From contig NZ_BAABFP010000002.1 in NCBI RefSeq assembly GCF_039541115.1, positions 496,001-560,000 on the forward strand: a stretch of 64,000 nt of DNA, given 5' to 3'. Positions 35,951 to 43,998 of this stretch are shown piece by piece. The DNA comes from Angustibacter luteus (lineage in GTDB: Bacteria > Actinomycetota > Actinomycetes > Actinomycetales > Angustibacteraceae). A program made the translations under genes and the position numbers. The notes below the pieces were generated by a model. The model searched no databases and was not told where the DNA came from. It saw nothing but the letters and a program-made list of their open reading frames with translations. Positions within the stretch are counted from its first letter, which is position 1, and each line of letters begins with the position of its first letter.

Positions 35951-37104
35951 GAGCGCCTCCCTCGACGTCGACGGACGATGGCCGCGGTGCCCACCAGGGC
36001 CACGGCGGCGCCGGCCGCGCCCAGCGCGGCGTCCTTGCGGTCCAGCCGGCGGGCGGCCACGGCGTGGTGCCCGCGGACCTGCTCGAGCAGCTCCCCCAGG
36101 CAGGTCTCGTTGTCGTACATCGGCTCCCAGCCGGCCGCCCGCAGCCCGGACGACGCGACCGCCCACGGGTGCACCACGAAGGCCAGGTCGCTGGCCGGCG
36201 CGGGCAGGACCCCGACCCGGTGCAGCCGTTCGGCGGTGCCGAAGGCCAGCGACGCGGGCAGCTCGACCCGGCGCATACCGGACAACCGCTCGACGTCATC
36301 CTGGGCCAGCCAGCCCTCGCACCCCACGGTCAGCGCGCCGTCCAGCCCGGCGACGACGGCGGTGACGACCGCGTCGGCGAGGTCGGCCAGGTGGCAGAAC
36401 TGCCAGACCGTCGTGCTCTCGCGCAGCACCAGCAGCCGGGGCGCCTCGAAGTGCCGGGACACGATGGTGTCGACGCCGGGCCCGACCAGCGCGGCCGGGC
36501 GCAGCACGGTCGTGCCGACCCCGGGGTGCGTCCGGGTCACCCGGGCGAGCACCTGCTCGACCTCGAGCAGGTCGCCGACGGTGCCCGAGTCCGGCACCGC
36601 CGCGACGGGGGCGTCGTCCGGCAGCGGCACCGGGTTGTCCGCGGTCGCGCCCAGCACCATCGCGCTGGTCACCGCGACCAGGCGGGAGGCGCCGACCGCG
36701 GCGGTGGCCGTCGCGACGGCCTGCGCGCGGCGCACTGCCTGCTCGCGGCGGCGGTCGGCGGGCACGCCGAGCGCGGTCGCCAGGTCGGTCGGGGCGGCCA
36801 GCAGGACGACGACGTCGACCCCCCGCAGCCGTTCGGCGACGTCCGGGCTGTCGACCGGACCGACCCGCCAGGTCGCGTGCTGCGCGGTCCCGCGCTCGGC
36901 GTCCAGGGCAATGACCTTGGCGACCGTGCCCTCGGCCACCTGTGCAACGAGCCGCTCGGTCACCACGGTGCCGAGGGCGTCCGCCGCACCGACGACAGCC
37001 ACCGTGGGCCGCTTGGGACGGCGGCCGATCCGGCGGCGCGCCGGTGCTGGGGATTTCGCCGTTGGTGAAGATCCCGGGGACGTGGGCGACTCGGGGGAAC
37101 TCAC
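35947..37104 (-). CDS. SDR-like NAD-binding protein with C-terminal membrane segment, catalytic residues missing
   Basis: This 385-residue protein has an extended Rossmann domain (TVAVVGAADALGTVVTERLV; DVVVLLAAPTDLATA; SRLVAVTSAMVLG). The YxxxK of active short-chain dehydrogenases is absent: the corresponding helix reads VGDLLEVEQVL. Near the end are an Ala-rich hydrophobic helix (about 357-375) and a basic tail, so it may be membrane-associated. GGGAGG precedes the GTG at 37104. It is coupled to moaE downstream and diverges from the DUF2342 protease. NAD binding without dehydrogenase activity is inferred. Function unknown. Confidence 0.78.
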   Translation of the reverse strand: MSSPESPTSPGSSPTAKSPAPARRRIGRRPKRPTVAVVGAADALGTVVTERLVAQVAEGTVAKVIALDAERGTAQHATWRVGPVDSPDVAERLRGVDVVVLLAAPTDLATALGVPADRRREQAVRRAQAVATATAAVGASRLVAVTSAMVLGATADNPVPLPDDAPVAAVPDSGTVGDLLEVEQVLARVTRTHPGVGTTVLRPAALVGPGVDTIVSRHFEAPRLLVLRESTTVWQFCHLADLADAVVTAVVAGLDGALTVGCEGWLAQDDVERLSGMRRVELPASLAFGTAERLHRVGVLPAPASDLAFVVHPWAVASSGLRAAGWEPMYDNETCLGELLEQVRGHHAVAARRLDRKDAALGAAGAAVALVGTAAIVRRRRGRRS

Positions 37105-37216
37105 CGGCCACCTCCCTGGTTATCGTCGTGAACAGCCGACCAACGGCCGGGCGGCGCCATCTTCGCAGAGGCGCGCCATCCGCGCGGACGACCCGGCACC
37201 GAGCGAGGAGCGGCAG

Positions 37217-38620
37217 ATGAACGACCGACCGATGGGCTTCGGCCCGCCCGGACCTTCCGACCCGGACGACGGCGACGAGTCGGTCGGTGGGTCGTCGTCC
37301 GACCCGTTCTCCGAGCTCTTCGCCGGCGGCGACCCCGAGGCGATGGCCCGGGCGCTGCAGGCGGCCGGTGCCGGTGACGTGGACGCCGACCAGGTGCGGG
37401 CGATGATGGGCCAGGTCCAGAAGCTGCTCAGCACGCCCGGCGACGGCGGTCCGGTGAACTGGCAGCTCGCCGGTGACGTGGCCCGCCAGGTGGTCAGCGA
37501 GCACGGCGACGCCACCGTCGGCCAGGCCGAGCAGCGGGCCGTGGACGAGGCGCTGCGCCTCGCCGACACCTGGCTCACCGAGGCCACGACGCTGCCGGCG
37601 GCCGGGGCCCGCGGGCTGGCCTGGAGCAGCGCCGAGTGGGTCGAGGGCACCAAGCCGGTGTGGCGCCGCCTGGTCGAGCCCGTCGCCGAGAGCGTGGCCC
37701 GGGCCCTGTCCGACGCGCTCGCCAAGCAGATCCCGCCGGAGCTCGCCGGGCCGATGGCCGCGTCCGGCCCCGGCGGTCCGGGTGAGGCGATGATGCGCCA
37801 GATCGGCGGCTCGGTGTTCGGGCTGCAGGTCGGCCAGGCCATCGGCACGCTGGCCACCGAGGTGGTCAGCGGCACCGAGATCGGGCTGCCGCTCGTCGAG
37901 CCGGGGGTCGTCGTCCTGGTCCCGGCTGGGGTGGCCGCGTTCGGCGAGGGGCTGGACGTGCCCGCCGACGAGGTGCGGCTGTATCTGGCCGTGCGCGAGG
38001 CGGCCCGCTCGCGGCTGTTCGCGCACGTGCCGTGGCTGTCCGCGGCCCTGCTCGGCGACGTCGAGGCCTACGCCCGCGGCATCGCCATCGACACCGAGCG
38101 GATCGAGTCGGCCCTGCGCGAGACCGACCCGAGCGACGCGGAGTCCATGCAGCAGGCGCTGGCCAGCGGGCTGTTCGAGCCGGAGCGGACGCCGGCCCAG
38201 CAGGTCGCGCTGGACCGGCTCGAGACCTCATTGGCCCTGCTCGAGGGCTGGGTCGAGGTGGTGACCGACGCCGCGGCGAGCACGCTGCCGCACGCGGACG
38301 GGCTGCGCGAGACGGTCCGCCGCCGTCGGGCCATCGGCGGCCCCGCCGAGCAGACCTTCTCCGCGCTGGTCGGCCTCGAGCTGCGGCCGCGCCGGCTGCG
38401 CGACGCCGCCGCGCTGTGGCGGGTCATCGGCGACACCCAGGGCATCGAGGCCCGGGACGGCGTGTGGTCCCACCCCGACCTGATGCCGACGGCCGAGGAC
38501 CTGGACGACCCGCTGGGCTACGCCGAGCGGCGGGCGCAGGCGGACGCCGGGTCCGCCGCCGTCGACGCCGCCATCGAGCAGCTGCTGTCGGGCGAGTCCG
38601 GGCCCTCGGACCCGGCGTGA
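37217..38620 (+). CDS. DUF2342 zinc-dependent metalloprotease-family protein
   Basis: This 467-residue protein belongs to the actinobacterial family annotated as zinc-dependent metalloprotease or F420-biosynthesis-associated (Rv3195 type). It has a Gly/Asp-rich start, a long helical middle (about 60-200), then GGSVFGLQVGQAIGTLATEV and the conserved block SRLFAHVPWLSAALLGDVEA. Active-site residues are not established well enough to name. The ATG at 37217 has GAGGAG upstream. Its stop overlaps the Nudix gene start (GTGA). Biochemical function is uncertain despite the name. Confidence 0.85.
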   Translation: MNDRPMGFGPPGPSDPDDGDESVGGSSSDPFSELFAGGDPEAMARALQAAGAGDVDADQVRAMMGQVQKLLSTPGDGGPVNWQLAGDVARQVVSEHGDATVGQAEQRAVDEALRLADTWLTEATTLPAAGARGLAWSSAEWVEGTKPVWRRLVEPVAESVARALSDALAKQIPPELAGPMAASGPGGPGEAMMRQIGGSVFGLQVGQAIGTLATEVVSGTEIGLPLVEPGVVVLVPAGVAAFGEGLDVPADEVRLYLAVREAARSRLFAHVPWLSAALLGDVEAYARGIAIDTERIESALRETDPSDAESMQQALASGLFEPERTPAQQVALDRLETSLALLEGWVEVVTDAAASTLPHADGLRETVRRRRAIGGPAEQTFSALVGLELRPRRLRDAAALWRVIGDTQGIEARDGVWSHPDLMPTAEDLDDPLGYAERRAQADAGSAAVDAAIEQLLSGESGPSDPA

Positions 38621-39282
38621 CGGAGCTGCTCGACGAGGCGGTCGCGCTGCTCACCGGCTGGCCGGCGCCCTCGGCCGAGCAGGACGCGCTGCGTGAGGGC
38701 TACCTGGCGCACCTGCGCGAGCACCCGGACGGCCTGTGGCGCGAGGGGCCGCCCGCGCACCTGACGGCCAGCTGCTTCGTGCTCGACCCCACCGGCACGC
38801 ACGCCCTGCTCACGCTGCACCGCAAGGGCGGCTTCTGGGTGCAGTTCGGCGGCCACCTCGAGCCCGGCGACGCCAGCCTCGCCGGCGCGGCGCTGCGCGA
38901 GGGCGTCGAGGAGTCCGGCGTGCCAGGGCTGCAGCTGGTCACCGCGCCCGGGCTGGCGCCGGTGGACCTGGACCGGCACGCCCTGTCCGCCGCCTTCGGC
39001 CGCTGCCGCGAGCACCTGGACGTCGCGTTCGTGGCGCTCGCCGCGCGGGACGACGAGCCCGTGGTCAGCGATGAGAGCGACGCCGTCGGGTGGTGGCCGG
39101 TGGACGCGCTGCCGGACACGGCGGTGGCCGACCTGCCGCGCCGGCTCGCTCGGGTTGCGCGGGCCGTCCGTCAGCTGGCGGGCTCGACCGACCTGTCCGC
39201 AGCGCTCTCGTCCGCGCCGTCGTCCGCGCCGTCGTCCTCGGACATCTCGGATCCCGCGGACGCGGCCACCCCCTCGAGGTAG
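38617..39282 (+). CDS. Nudix hydrolase
   Basis: This 221-residue protein has an N-terminal helical lead (about 1-45) and a Nudix domain. The motif GGHLEPGDASLAGAALREGV continues with EESGV and is a good Nudix box with the metal-binding glutamates. The family cleaves nucleoside diphosphates linked to another group; the substrate here is unknown. The tail is Ser/Ala/Asp-rich, and the last 112 nt overlap, tail to tail, the M48-type gene on the other strand. It is translationally coupled to the DUF2342 gene. Confidence 0.87.
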   Translation: MTELLDEAVALLTGWPAPSAEQDALREGYLAHLREHPDGLWREGPPAHLTASCFVLDPTGTHALLTLHRKGGFWVQFGGHLEPGDASLAGAALREGVEESGVPGLQLVTAPGLAPVDLDRHALSAAFGRCREHLDVAFVALAARDDEPVVSDESDAVGWWPVDALPDTAVADLPRRLARVARAVRQLAGSTDLSAALSSAPSSAPSSSDISDPADAATPSR

Positions 39283-39743
39283 CCGCGGGCCCGCTCGGTG
39301 CGCGGGTAGGACTCGAGCAGCGCCCAGAAGTCCCGCCCGTGCCGTGGCTCGACCAGGTGCGCCAGCTCGTGCAGCAGCACGTAGTCGAGCACCCAGCCGG
39401 GCATGCCCTGCACCCGCGAGCTGATCCGGATCGTGCCGTCGGCGGGCGTGCAGGACCCCCAGCGCGAGGCCTGGTTCGAGACCCAGGCGACGGACGTGGG
39501 TCGGGCCTGCCCACCGAGGTAGCGCTGGGACAGCTCGCCGGCCCGACGGGCCAGCGCGGCGTCGGACGGCCGCCGACGACGGTCCTGCGCCTCGAGCCGC
39601 TGCACCATGGCAGCGACCCACTCGGCCTCCTCGGCGCGGGTGAACCGCTCGGGGATGAGCACGATGGTGCGACCGCCCTCGCGGTACGCGCTGACCGTGC
39701 GCCGACGACGGCGGCTGCGGCGGACCTCGACGTCGGCAGCCAT
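39171..39743 (-). CDS. YgjP/M48-type zinc metallopeptidase
   Basis: This 190-residue protein has the short YgjP (WLM/SprT-like) metallopeptidase domain: RWGSCTPADGTIRISSRV, then the zinc motif LLHELAHLVEPRHGRDFW with H125, E126 and H129 and the third ligand H135. The N-terminus is Arg-rich (RRSRRRRRT). The acidic Ser/Asp/Ala-rich tail after about residue 155 is encoded in the stretch overlapping the Nudix gene. Cytosolic, substrate unknown. Gene order near the DUF2342 and ABC1 genes is conserved in Actinobacteria. Confidence 0.87.
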   Translation of the reverse strand: MAADVEVRRSRRRRRTVSAYREGGRTIVLIPERFTRAEEAEWVAAMVQRLEAQDRRRRPSDAALARRAGELSQRYLGGQARPTSVAWVSNQASRWGSCTPADGTIRISSRVQGMPGWVLDYVLLHELAHLVEPRHGRDFWALLESYPRTERARGYLEGVAASAGSEMSEDDGADDGADESAADRSVEPAS

Positions 39744-39816
39744 GAGATCGACGGTACCCGCCGACCACGACAGCGACCCGTCTGACGCGCGGGCCGGCGC
39801 CCGGACGAACCGGCGG

Positions 39817-40476
39817 CTAGGAGCCGGCGGCCAGCCGCCGACGGATCATCTCGAGGTCCTCCTGCGGCAGCGCGTCGACGTCCAGCAGGCGCGGCAGCAG
39901 CTCCGGTTCCAGCGTGTACGCCCGGAAGCTGAGCTCGACGCTCACGTCGTGCGCGGGCCGGTCCAGCACCTCGACGACGTCCCCGGCGCTGATCTCGCCG
40001 GGCGTGACGACCCGTAGGTAGGCGCCGGGCACGGCCGCCTGGGTGAACCGCTTGATCCAGTGCTGCTCCCCCAGCCAACCCTGGAACGTGCCGCACGGGA
40101 TCCGTGGGCACGAGACCTCCAGGACGACGTCCGGGCCGATCCGCCACCGCTCGCCGATCAGCGCACCCGACACGTCGAGCCCCTCGGTGGTCAGGTTCTC
40201 GCCGAACGAGCCATCGGCCAGCGGCCGGCCGAGCTGGTCCTGCCAGGCGTCGAGGTCCTCCCGCGCGTAGGCGTACACGGCCTGGTCGTCCCCGCCGTGG
40301 TGCGCGACGTCGTACACCCGGTCGCCCGCCAGACCCACGGCCCCGGTGCCCTTGGGGCCCGGCGCCGCGACGGCGACCGGCCCCTCGACCGGGCGCTTGT
40401 CGATCCCGGTCGAGGCGATGCCCTTCCACGGGTTCGGACGTGCCTTGCCGACGTTCACGGACCGGACGCAAGCCAT
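39817..40476 (-). CDS. MOSC-domain protein (YiiM-like)
   Basis: This 219-residue protein is a stand-alone MOSC domain: GDRVYDVAHHGGDDQAVYAY, then GENLTTEGLDV and the probable active cysteine in LEVSCPRIPCGTFQGW. The C-terminal three-alpha extension of YiiM-type proteins is present. MOSC proteins move sulfur or reduce N-hydroxylated compounds using the molybdenum cofactor. This fits the moaE and moeZ genes in the window. The ATG at 40476 faces a 510-bp region without genes. Confidence 0.88.
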   Translation of the reverse strand: MACVRSVNVGKARPNPWKGIASTGIDKRPVEGPVAVAAPGPKGTGAVGLAGDRVYDVAHHGGDDQAVYAYAREDLDAWQDQLGRPLADGSFGENLTTEGLDVSGALIGERWRIGPDVVLEVSCPRIPCGTFQGWLGEQHWIKRFTQAAVPGAYLRVVTPGEISAGDVVEVLDRPAHDVSVELSFRAYTLEPELLPRLLDVDALPQEDLEMIRRRLAAGS

Positions 40477-40580
40477 CCCCCGACCCTACGGGACCACCCG
40501 ATCCAGGAACGAGTTTGTTTTCACAGGCTGGGGATAGCGAACGCGCAGGTCAGGGGCGGTTTTTGAGCGGCCGGATCCGG

Positions 40581-40657
40581 TTGTCCACAGCTCCGTCCCC
40601 CGGTCACCCACAAGGCCCTCGGGGGACGTCCACAGGTTGTCCCGAACCTCGTCCACA
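40581..40657. repeat. Cluster of DnaA-box-like nonamers
   Basis: Within 77 bp there are a perfect TTGTCCACA (40581-40589), ACGTCCACA (40626-40634) and TCGTCCACA (40649-40657), all in the same orientation. The consensus in high-GC Actinobacteria is TTGTCCACA. No dnaA, dnaN or other origin gene is nearby, so this is not oriC; it may be a DnaA-titrating or regulatory site, or coincidence. Confidence 0.4.
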
Positions 40658-40675
40658 GGGGGCACGCCGACGGCG

Positions 40676-40705
40676 TTGACCTGCCGGTCCGGCCGGTCCT
40701 AGCGT
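40676..40705 (+). promoter_or_regulatory. Sigma-70-type promoter
   Basis: TTGACC (40676-40681) and TAGCGT (40700-40705) are separated by 18 nt. Transcription would begin near 40712, directly before the structured element and about 275 nt before the DUF5679 start codon. Confidence 0.55.
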
Positions 40706-40711
40706 GGGCGG

Positions 40712-40860
40712 TCACGAGACCCCCCGGGATAACCAGGCTGCCCCCGCGCACGGGGAAGGTGCGGGAGCCGTCGAGCGCGCCCTGGGGGGTCTCGAACTCT
40801 TGCGCCGAAGATTCGGCGCGTGCTCAACACGGGGTCCCCTCCACCATGCTGAGCACGACC
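40712..40860 (+). ncRNA. Candidate structured RNA or structured leader of the DUF5679 gene
   Basis: The expected transcript starts with a helix closed by GAGACCCCCC (40716-40725) and GGGGGGTCTC (40784-40793). Inside it GGCT...CCCGCGCAC can pair with GTGCGGG...AGCC. Next are GCGCCGAA-GA-TTCGGCGC (40802-40819) and CGTGCTCA...TGAGCACG (40819-40857). No small-RNA family could be recognised. The rest of the 510-bp interval (40477-40986) contains the DnaA-like boxes and no credible gene. Confidence 0.4.
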
Positions 40861-40986
40861 TGGACTATGGTGAGGCCGCTCGGTGAGCACGAGGGCATCC
40901 GCCTTCCGAGGTTCGGCGTCAGCCCGAAGTGGGCGCCGGAACGCCGACCGCCACCGAGGACCACCCGAGACGACGAGGAGAGTCAC

Positions 40987-41145
40987 ATGGCCGACGAGAC
41001 CTGGAGCGGCGAGTTCTACTGCGTGAAGTGCAAGGAGAAGCGCGAGGCCGAGGGCCGTGTCGTCGAGACGAACGGCCGTCGCATGGCCAAGGGCGTGTGC
41101 CCCGTCTGCGGCACCAACCTGAACCGGATCCTCGGCAAGGCCTGA
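40987..41145 (+). CDS. DUF5679 zinc-ribbon protein
   Basis: This 52-residue protein has two CxxC knuckles (FYCVKCKEK and GVCPVCGTNL) separated by a basic stretch, forming a small zinc ribbon. It matches the DUF5679 family; function unknown, possibly nucleic-acid or protein binding. GAGGAG sits at good spacing before the ATG. It has its own promoter with a long structured leader and a strong terminator, suggesting a highly expressed single gene. Confidence 0.85.
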   Translation: MADETWSGEFYCVKCKEKREAEGRVVETNGRRMAKGVCPVCGTNLNRILGKA

Positions 41146-41177
41146 GCCTCACCCGCAGGACACCGCACCACATCGCC

Positions 41178-41208
41178 GGAGGGCGGCCCGCACCGCGGGC
41201 CGCCCTCC
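41178..41208 (+). terminator. Intrinsic-type terminator after the DUF5679 gene
   Basis: A perfect 14-bp stem (arms 41178-41191 and 41195-41208) with loop ACC lies 32 nt after the stop codon. GCTGTGTGTC follows, a weak U tract. Confidence 0.8.
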
Positions 41209-41298
41209 GCTGTGTGTCAAGGCGGTCTGCTGCCGTCGCTGCGCGGGCCTGTGGACGACCGCCGCGGGGCGGGCCCGCGCCCTGCCAGGCTGGGCAGC

Positions 41299-42399
41299 GT
41301 GCAACGACCCCAGCTCCGACCCGGCCTGCGCCGGGTCTGGCGCGACGCCACGACGCTCCAGCTCGGGCTGTCCCCCGAGCACGGCACCGTGCTCACCGGG
41401 CTGCAGGACGGGGACGACGCGCTGATCGCCGCCCTGGACGGCGCGCACGACCTGGCGGACCTGCGGGCCATCGCCCGCGACCGCGCGGTCGCCGCGGCGC
41501 GGGTGGACGAGCTGGTCGCCACCCTGGTCAGCACCGGGGTGCTGGTCGACGCGGCGGCCGGCCCGTCCCGGCGTCCGGACCGCGCGCACCTCACCGCGCT
41601 CGGAGCACGCACCCAGGAGCGCCTGGTCGCGGACGCGGACGCCTGGTCGCTGTCCTACCCGGGAAGCCCGGACGGCGTGCGACTGCTCGCCGACCGGGCC
41701 GCCCGGGCGGTGCGGGTCGACGGAGCCGGCCGGTTCGGCGCCACCCTGGCGACCCTGCTGGCGGCGGCCGGAGTCGGCCGGGTCGACGCCGTCGACAACA
41801 CGCCGGTCACCGCGCAGGACGTCGGGCCGGGGGGCCACCGCCAGGTGGACGTCGGCCGCTCCCGGCGCGCCTCGGTGGCCGACGCGGTCCGCCGGGTGCG
41901 CGACCGGCCGCCCGCACCCGCCCAAGCCGGACGACGTCCGGACCTGGTCGTACTCGTGCGCGTCGACGCCGTCGACGTCCGGCTCGCGGACGAGCTGACC
42001 AGCCAGGACCAGGCCCACCTCGCCGTCGTGACCGGCGCTGACCGGATCAGCGTCGGGCCGCTGGTCGTTCCGGGGCACGGCCCCTGCCTGCGCTGCCTGG
42101 ACCTGCACCGGCGCGACCGCGACCCCGGCTGGCCGCACGTCGTCTCGCAGCTGGTCAGCGGCGCGGGGGCTTCGCGGGGCGCCGGCAGCGCCGAGACGGC
42201 GCTCACCTCGGTCGCCGCGGGGCTCGCCGCCCTGCAGGTCCTGGTCCACCTCGACGGGCAGGTGCCCGCCGCCGCGCGCGGTCGGACGCTGGACGTCGTG
42301 CTGCCTGACGGCACCGTCGAACGCCGCCGCTGGCGCGCTCATCCGGGCTGCGGCTGCGTGCGTCTGCCCAGCATGGGAGAGACTGGCTCTCGTGACTGA
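41299..42399 (+). CDS. ThiF/E1-like (TOMM leader-binding type) protein
   Basis: This 366-residue protein resembles the E1-like superfamily members annotated as TOMM precursor leader peptide-binding proteins. An N-terminal helical part (about 1-110) is followed by a Rossmann-like segment (VRVDGAGRFGATLATLLAAA), LGxxTTL-type ATP residues are not evident, and two cysteine pairs GPCLRCLDLH and GCGC probably bind zinc. The GTG at 41299 is the likely start. It overlaps the ABC1 kinase gene by 8 nt. No YcaO cyclodehydratase or precursor peptide is nearby, so azole peptide synthesis is not supported; role unknown. Confidence 0.72.
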   Translation: MQRPQLRPGLRRVWRDATTLQLGLSPEHGTVLTGLQDGDDALIAALDGAHDLADLRAIARDRAVAAARVDELVATLVSTGVLVDAAAGPSRRPDRAHLTALGARTQERLVADADAWSLSYPGSPDGVRLLADRAARAVRVDGAGRFGATLATLLAAAGVGRVDAVDNTPVTAQDVGPGGHRQVDVGRSRRASVADAVRRVRDRPPAPAQAGRRPDLVVLVRVDAVDVRLADELTSQDQAHLAVVTGADRISVGPLVVPGHGPCLRCLDLHRRDRDPGWPHVVSQLVSGAGASRGAGSAETALTSVAAGLAALQVLVHLDGQVPAAARGRTLDVVLPDGTVERRRWRAHPGCGCVRLPSMGETGSRD

Positions 42400-43717
42400 G
42401 CTGCCGCGCAAGGCCGTGACCCGGACGGCGAAGCTGGCCACCCTGCCCCTGGGGTTCGCCGGCCGCACCGCGCTGGGCTTCGGGCGACGCGTCGGCGGCC
42501 GCCCGGCGGAGCTGGTGGCCGCCGAGGTGCAGGCCCGCACCGCCGAGCAGCTGTTCAAGGTGCTCGGCGAGCTCAAGGGCGGCGCCATGAAGTTCGGCCA
42601 GGCCATGAGCATCTTCGAGGCGGCCCTGCCCGAGGAGATCGCCGGCCCGTACCGGGCGACCCTCACCAAGCTGCAGGACGCCGCCCCGCCGATGCCCGCC
42701 AAGACCGTGCACGCCGTGCTGGCCGCCGAGCTCGGCACCCAGTGGCGCCGCAAGTTCCGGTCCTTCGACGACGTCCCGGCCGCCGCCGCCTCGATCGGCC
42801 AGGTGCACCGCGCGGTGTGGAAGGACGGCCGCGAGGTCGCGGTGAAGGTGCAGTACCCGGGCGCGGGCCAGGCGCTGCTGTCCGACCTCGCCCAGGTGTC
42901 CCGAGTCGCGCGGGTGTCCGCCGGCTGGATCCCCGGCATCGACATCAAGCCGATCATGGAGGAGCTGCAGCGGCGAGCCCGCGAGGAGCTGGACTACACC
43001 CTCGAGGCGGAGGCCCAGAGCGGCTTCCACGAGGCCTTCGACGGCGACCCGGACTTCGCGATCCCGGCGGTCGTCACCCACGCCGAGCACGTCATCGTCT
43101 CGGAGTGGCTGGACGGCACGCCGCTGTCACGGATCATCGCCGACGGCTCACCGCAGGAGCGGGACCGGGTGGCCGGGCTCTACCTGGAGTTCCTGCTCGC
43201 CGGCCCGCAGCGCGCCGGGCTGCTGCACGCCGACCCGCACCCCGGCAACTTCCGGCTCACCCCCGACGGGCGGCTCGGCGTGCTGGACTACGGCGCGGTG
43301 AACCGGCTGCCCGACGGACTGCCGGAGCACATGGGACGGCTGCTCGCCCGCGCCCTGGCCGGGGACGACGAGGCCGTGGTGGCGGGGCTGCGCGAGGACG
43401 GCTTCATCAAGCCGTCGATCGCGGTGGACGGGCCCGTGCTGCTGACCTACCTCGAGCCGTTCCTGGAGCCGGCCCGCGGCGAGACCTTCCGGTTCACCCG
43501 CAAGTTCCTGCGCGACCTGTTCGGTCACATCAACGACCCCCGGCGCCCGCAGTGGGGGGTCGGCCTCAAGCTGAACCTGCCGCCGCAGTACCTGCTCATC
43601 CACCGGGTGTGGCTCGGCGGGATCGGGGTGCTCTGCCAGATCGAGGGCGAGGTATCCGCCCGGGCCGTGCTGAGCAAGCACCTGCCCGGGTTCGCCGACG
43701 ACCCCGACCTGGACTAG
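42392..43717 (+). CDS. ABC1/UbiB (AarF) family atypical kinase
   Basis: This 441-residue protein has the UbiB-family landmarks: the KxGQ motif KFGQAMSIFEAALP near the N-terminus, ASIGQVHRA, the lysine in VAVKVQYPG, the catalytic-loop HADPHPGNF and the metal motif LDYGAV in place of DFG. Family members are ATPases linked to isoprenoid quinone or lipid handling. It is syntenic with Rv3197, next to whiB7 as in mycobacteria. The GTG start lies inside the end of the preceding gene. Its substrate is unknown. Confidence 0.93.
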   Translation: MTELPRKAVTRTAKLATLPLGFAGRTALGFGRRVGGRPAELVAAEVQARTAEQLFKVLGELKGGAMKFGQAMSIFEAALPEEIAGPYRATLTKLQDAAPPMPAKTVHAVLAAELGTQWRRKFRSFDDVPAAAASIGQVHRAVWKDGREVAVKVQYPGAGQALLSDLAQVSRVARVSAGWIPGIDIKPIMEELQRRAREELDYTLEAEAQSGFHEAFDGDPDFAIPAVVTHAEHVIVSEWLDGTPLSRIIADGSPQERDRVAGLYLEFLLAGPQRAGLLHADPHPGNFRLTPDGRLGVLDYGAVNRLPDGLPEHMGRLLARALAGDDEAVVAGLREDGFIKPSIAVDGPVLLTYLEPFLEPARGETFRFTRKFLRDLFGHINDPRRPQWGVGLKLNLPPQYLLIHRVWLGGIGVLCQIEGEVSARAVLSKHLPGFADDPDLD

Positions 43718-43726
43718 CTGGCTACC

Positions 43727-43933
43727 TCACCACCAGGTGCTGTCCAGCTTCGCCTCGATGCTGCGCAGGTTCGCCCGGGAGCAGCGGTCGCAGATCCAGG
43801 TCGTCTCGCCGCGCTCCAGGCCCGTCGTCCAGGTGAGCCTCCAGGTGCCGTCGTCCGGCGCGGTGGCCCCACAGTTCGTGCATGCGACGGTCGCAGTGAC
43901 CGTTCCTGCCGGTGTCGCGCTGTTGCCGTCCAT
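43727..43933 (-). CDS. Small zinc-ribbon protein
   Basis: This 68-residue protein has two CxxC motifs (ACTNCGATAP and WICDRCSRAN) on either side of a Trp/Thr-rich beta segment. It probably binds one zinc ion. The end is KLDSTWW. It converges with the ABC1 kinase gene (9 nt apart). A similar small zinc protein often accompanies this actinobacterial region; function unknown. Confidence 0.72.
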   Translation of the reverse strand: MDGNSATPAGTVTATVACTNCGATAPDDGTWRLTWTTGLERGETTWICDRCSRANLRSIEAKLDSTWW

Positions 43934-43998
43934 GTCACTCGACGCTACGCCTGCTGCGGTCACAACGAGGTCACTTCCGTGTGAAGCCTCAGGTGTGT

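Noticed and set aside
40581-40657. Chromosome replication origin
   Set aside because: Only three boxes, no AT-rich unwinding element and no dnaA, dnaN or gyrase genes nearby.
40716-40793. SRP (4.5S) RNA or 6C RNA
   Set aside because: The SRP domain IV signature (GGAAG...GCAGCC type) is absent. The six-C run lies in a helix rather than in the C-rich loops expected for 6C RNA, so neither identity is supported.
41299-42399. Azole-peptide (TOMM) biosynthesis cluster
   Set aside because: Only the leader-binding-like protein is present; no YcaO protein, dehydrogenase or precursor peptide is encoded near it.
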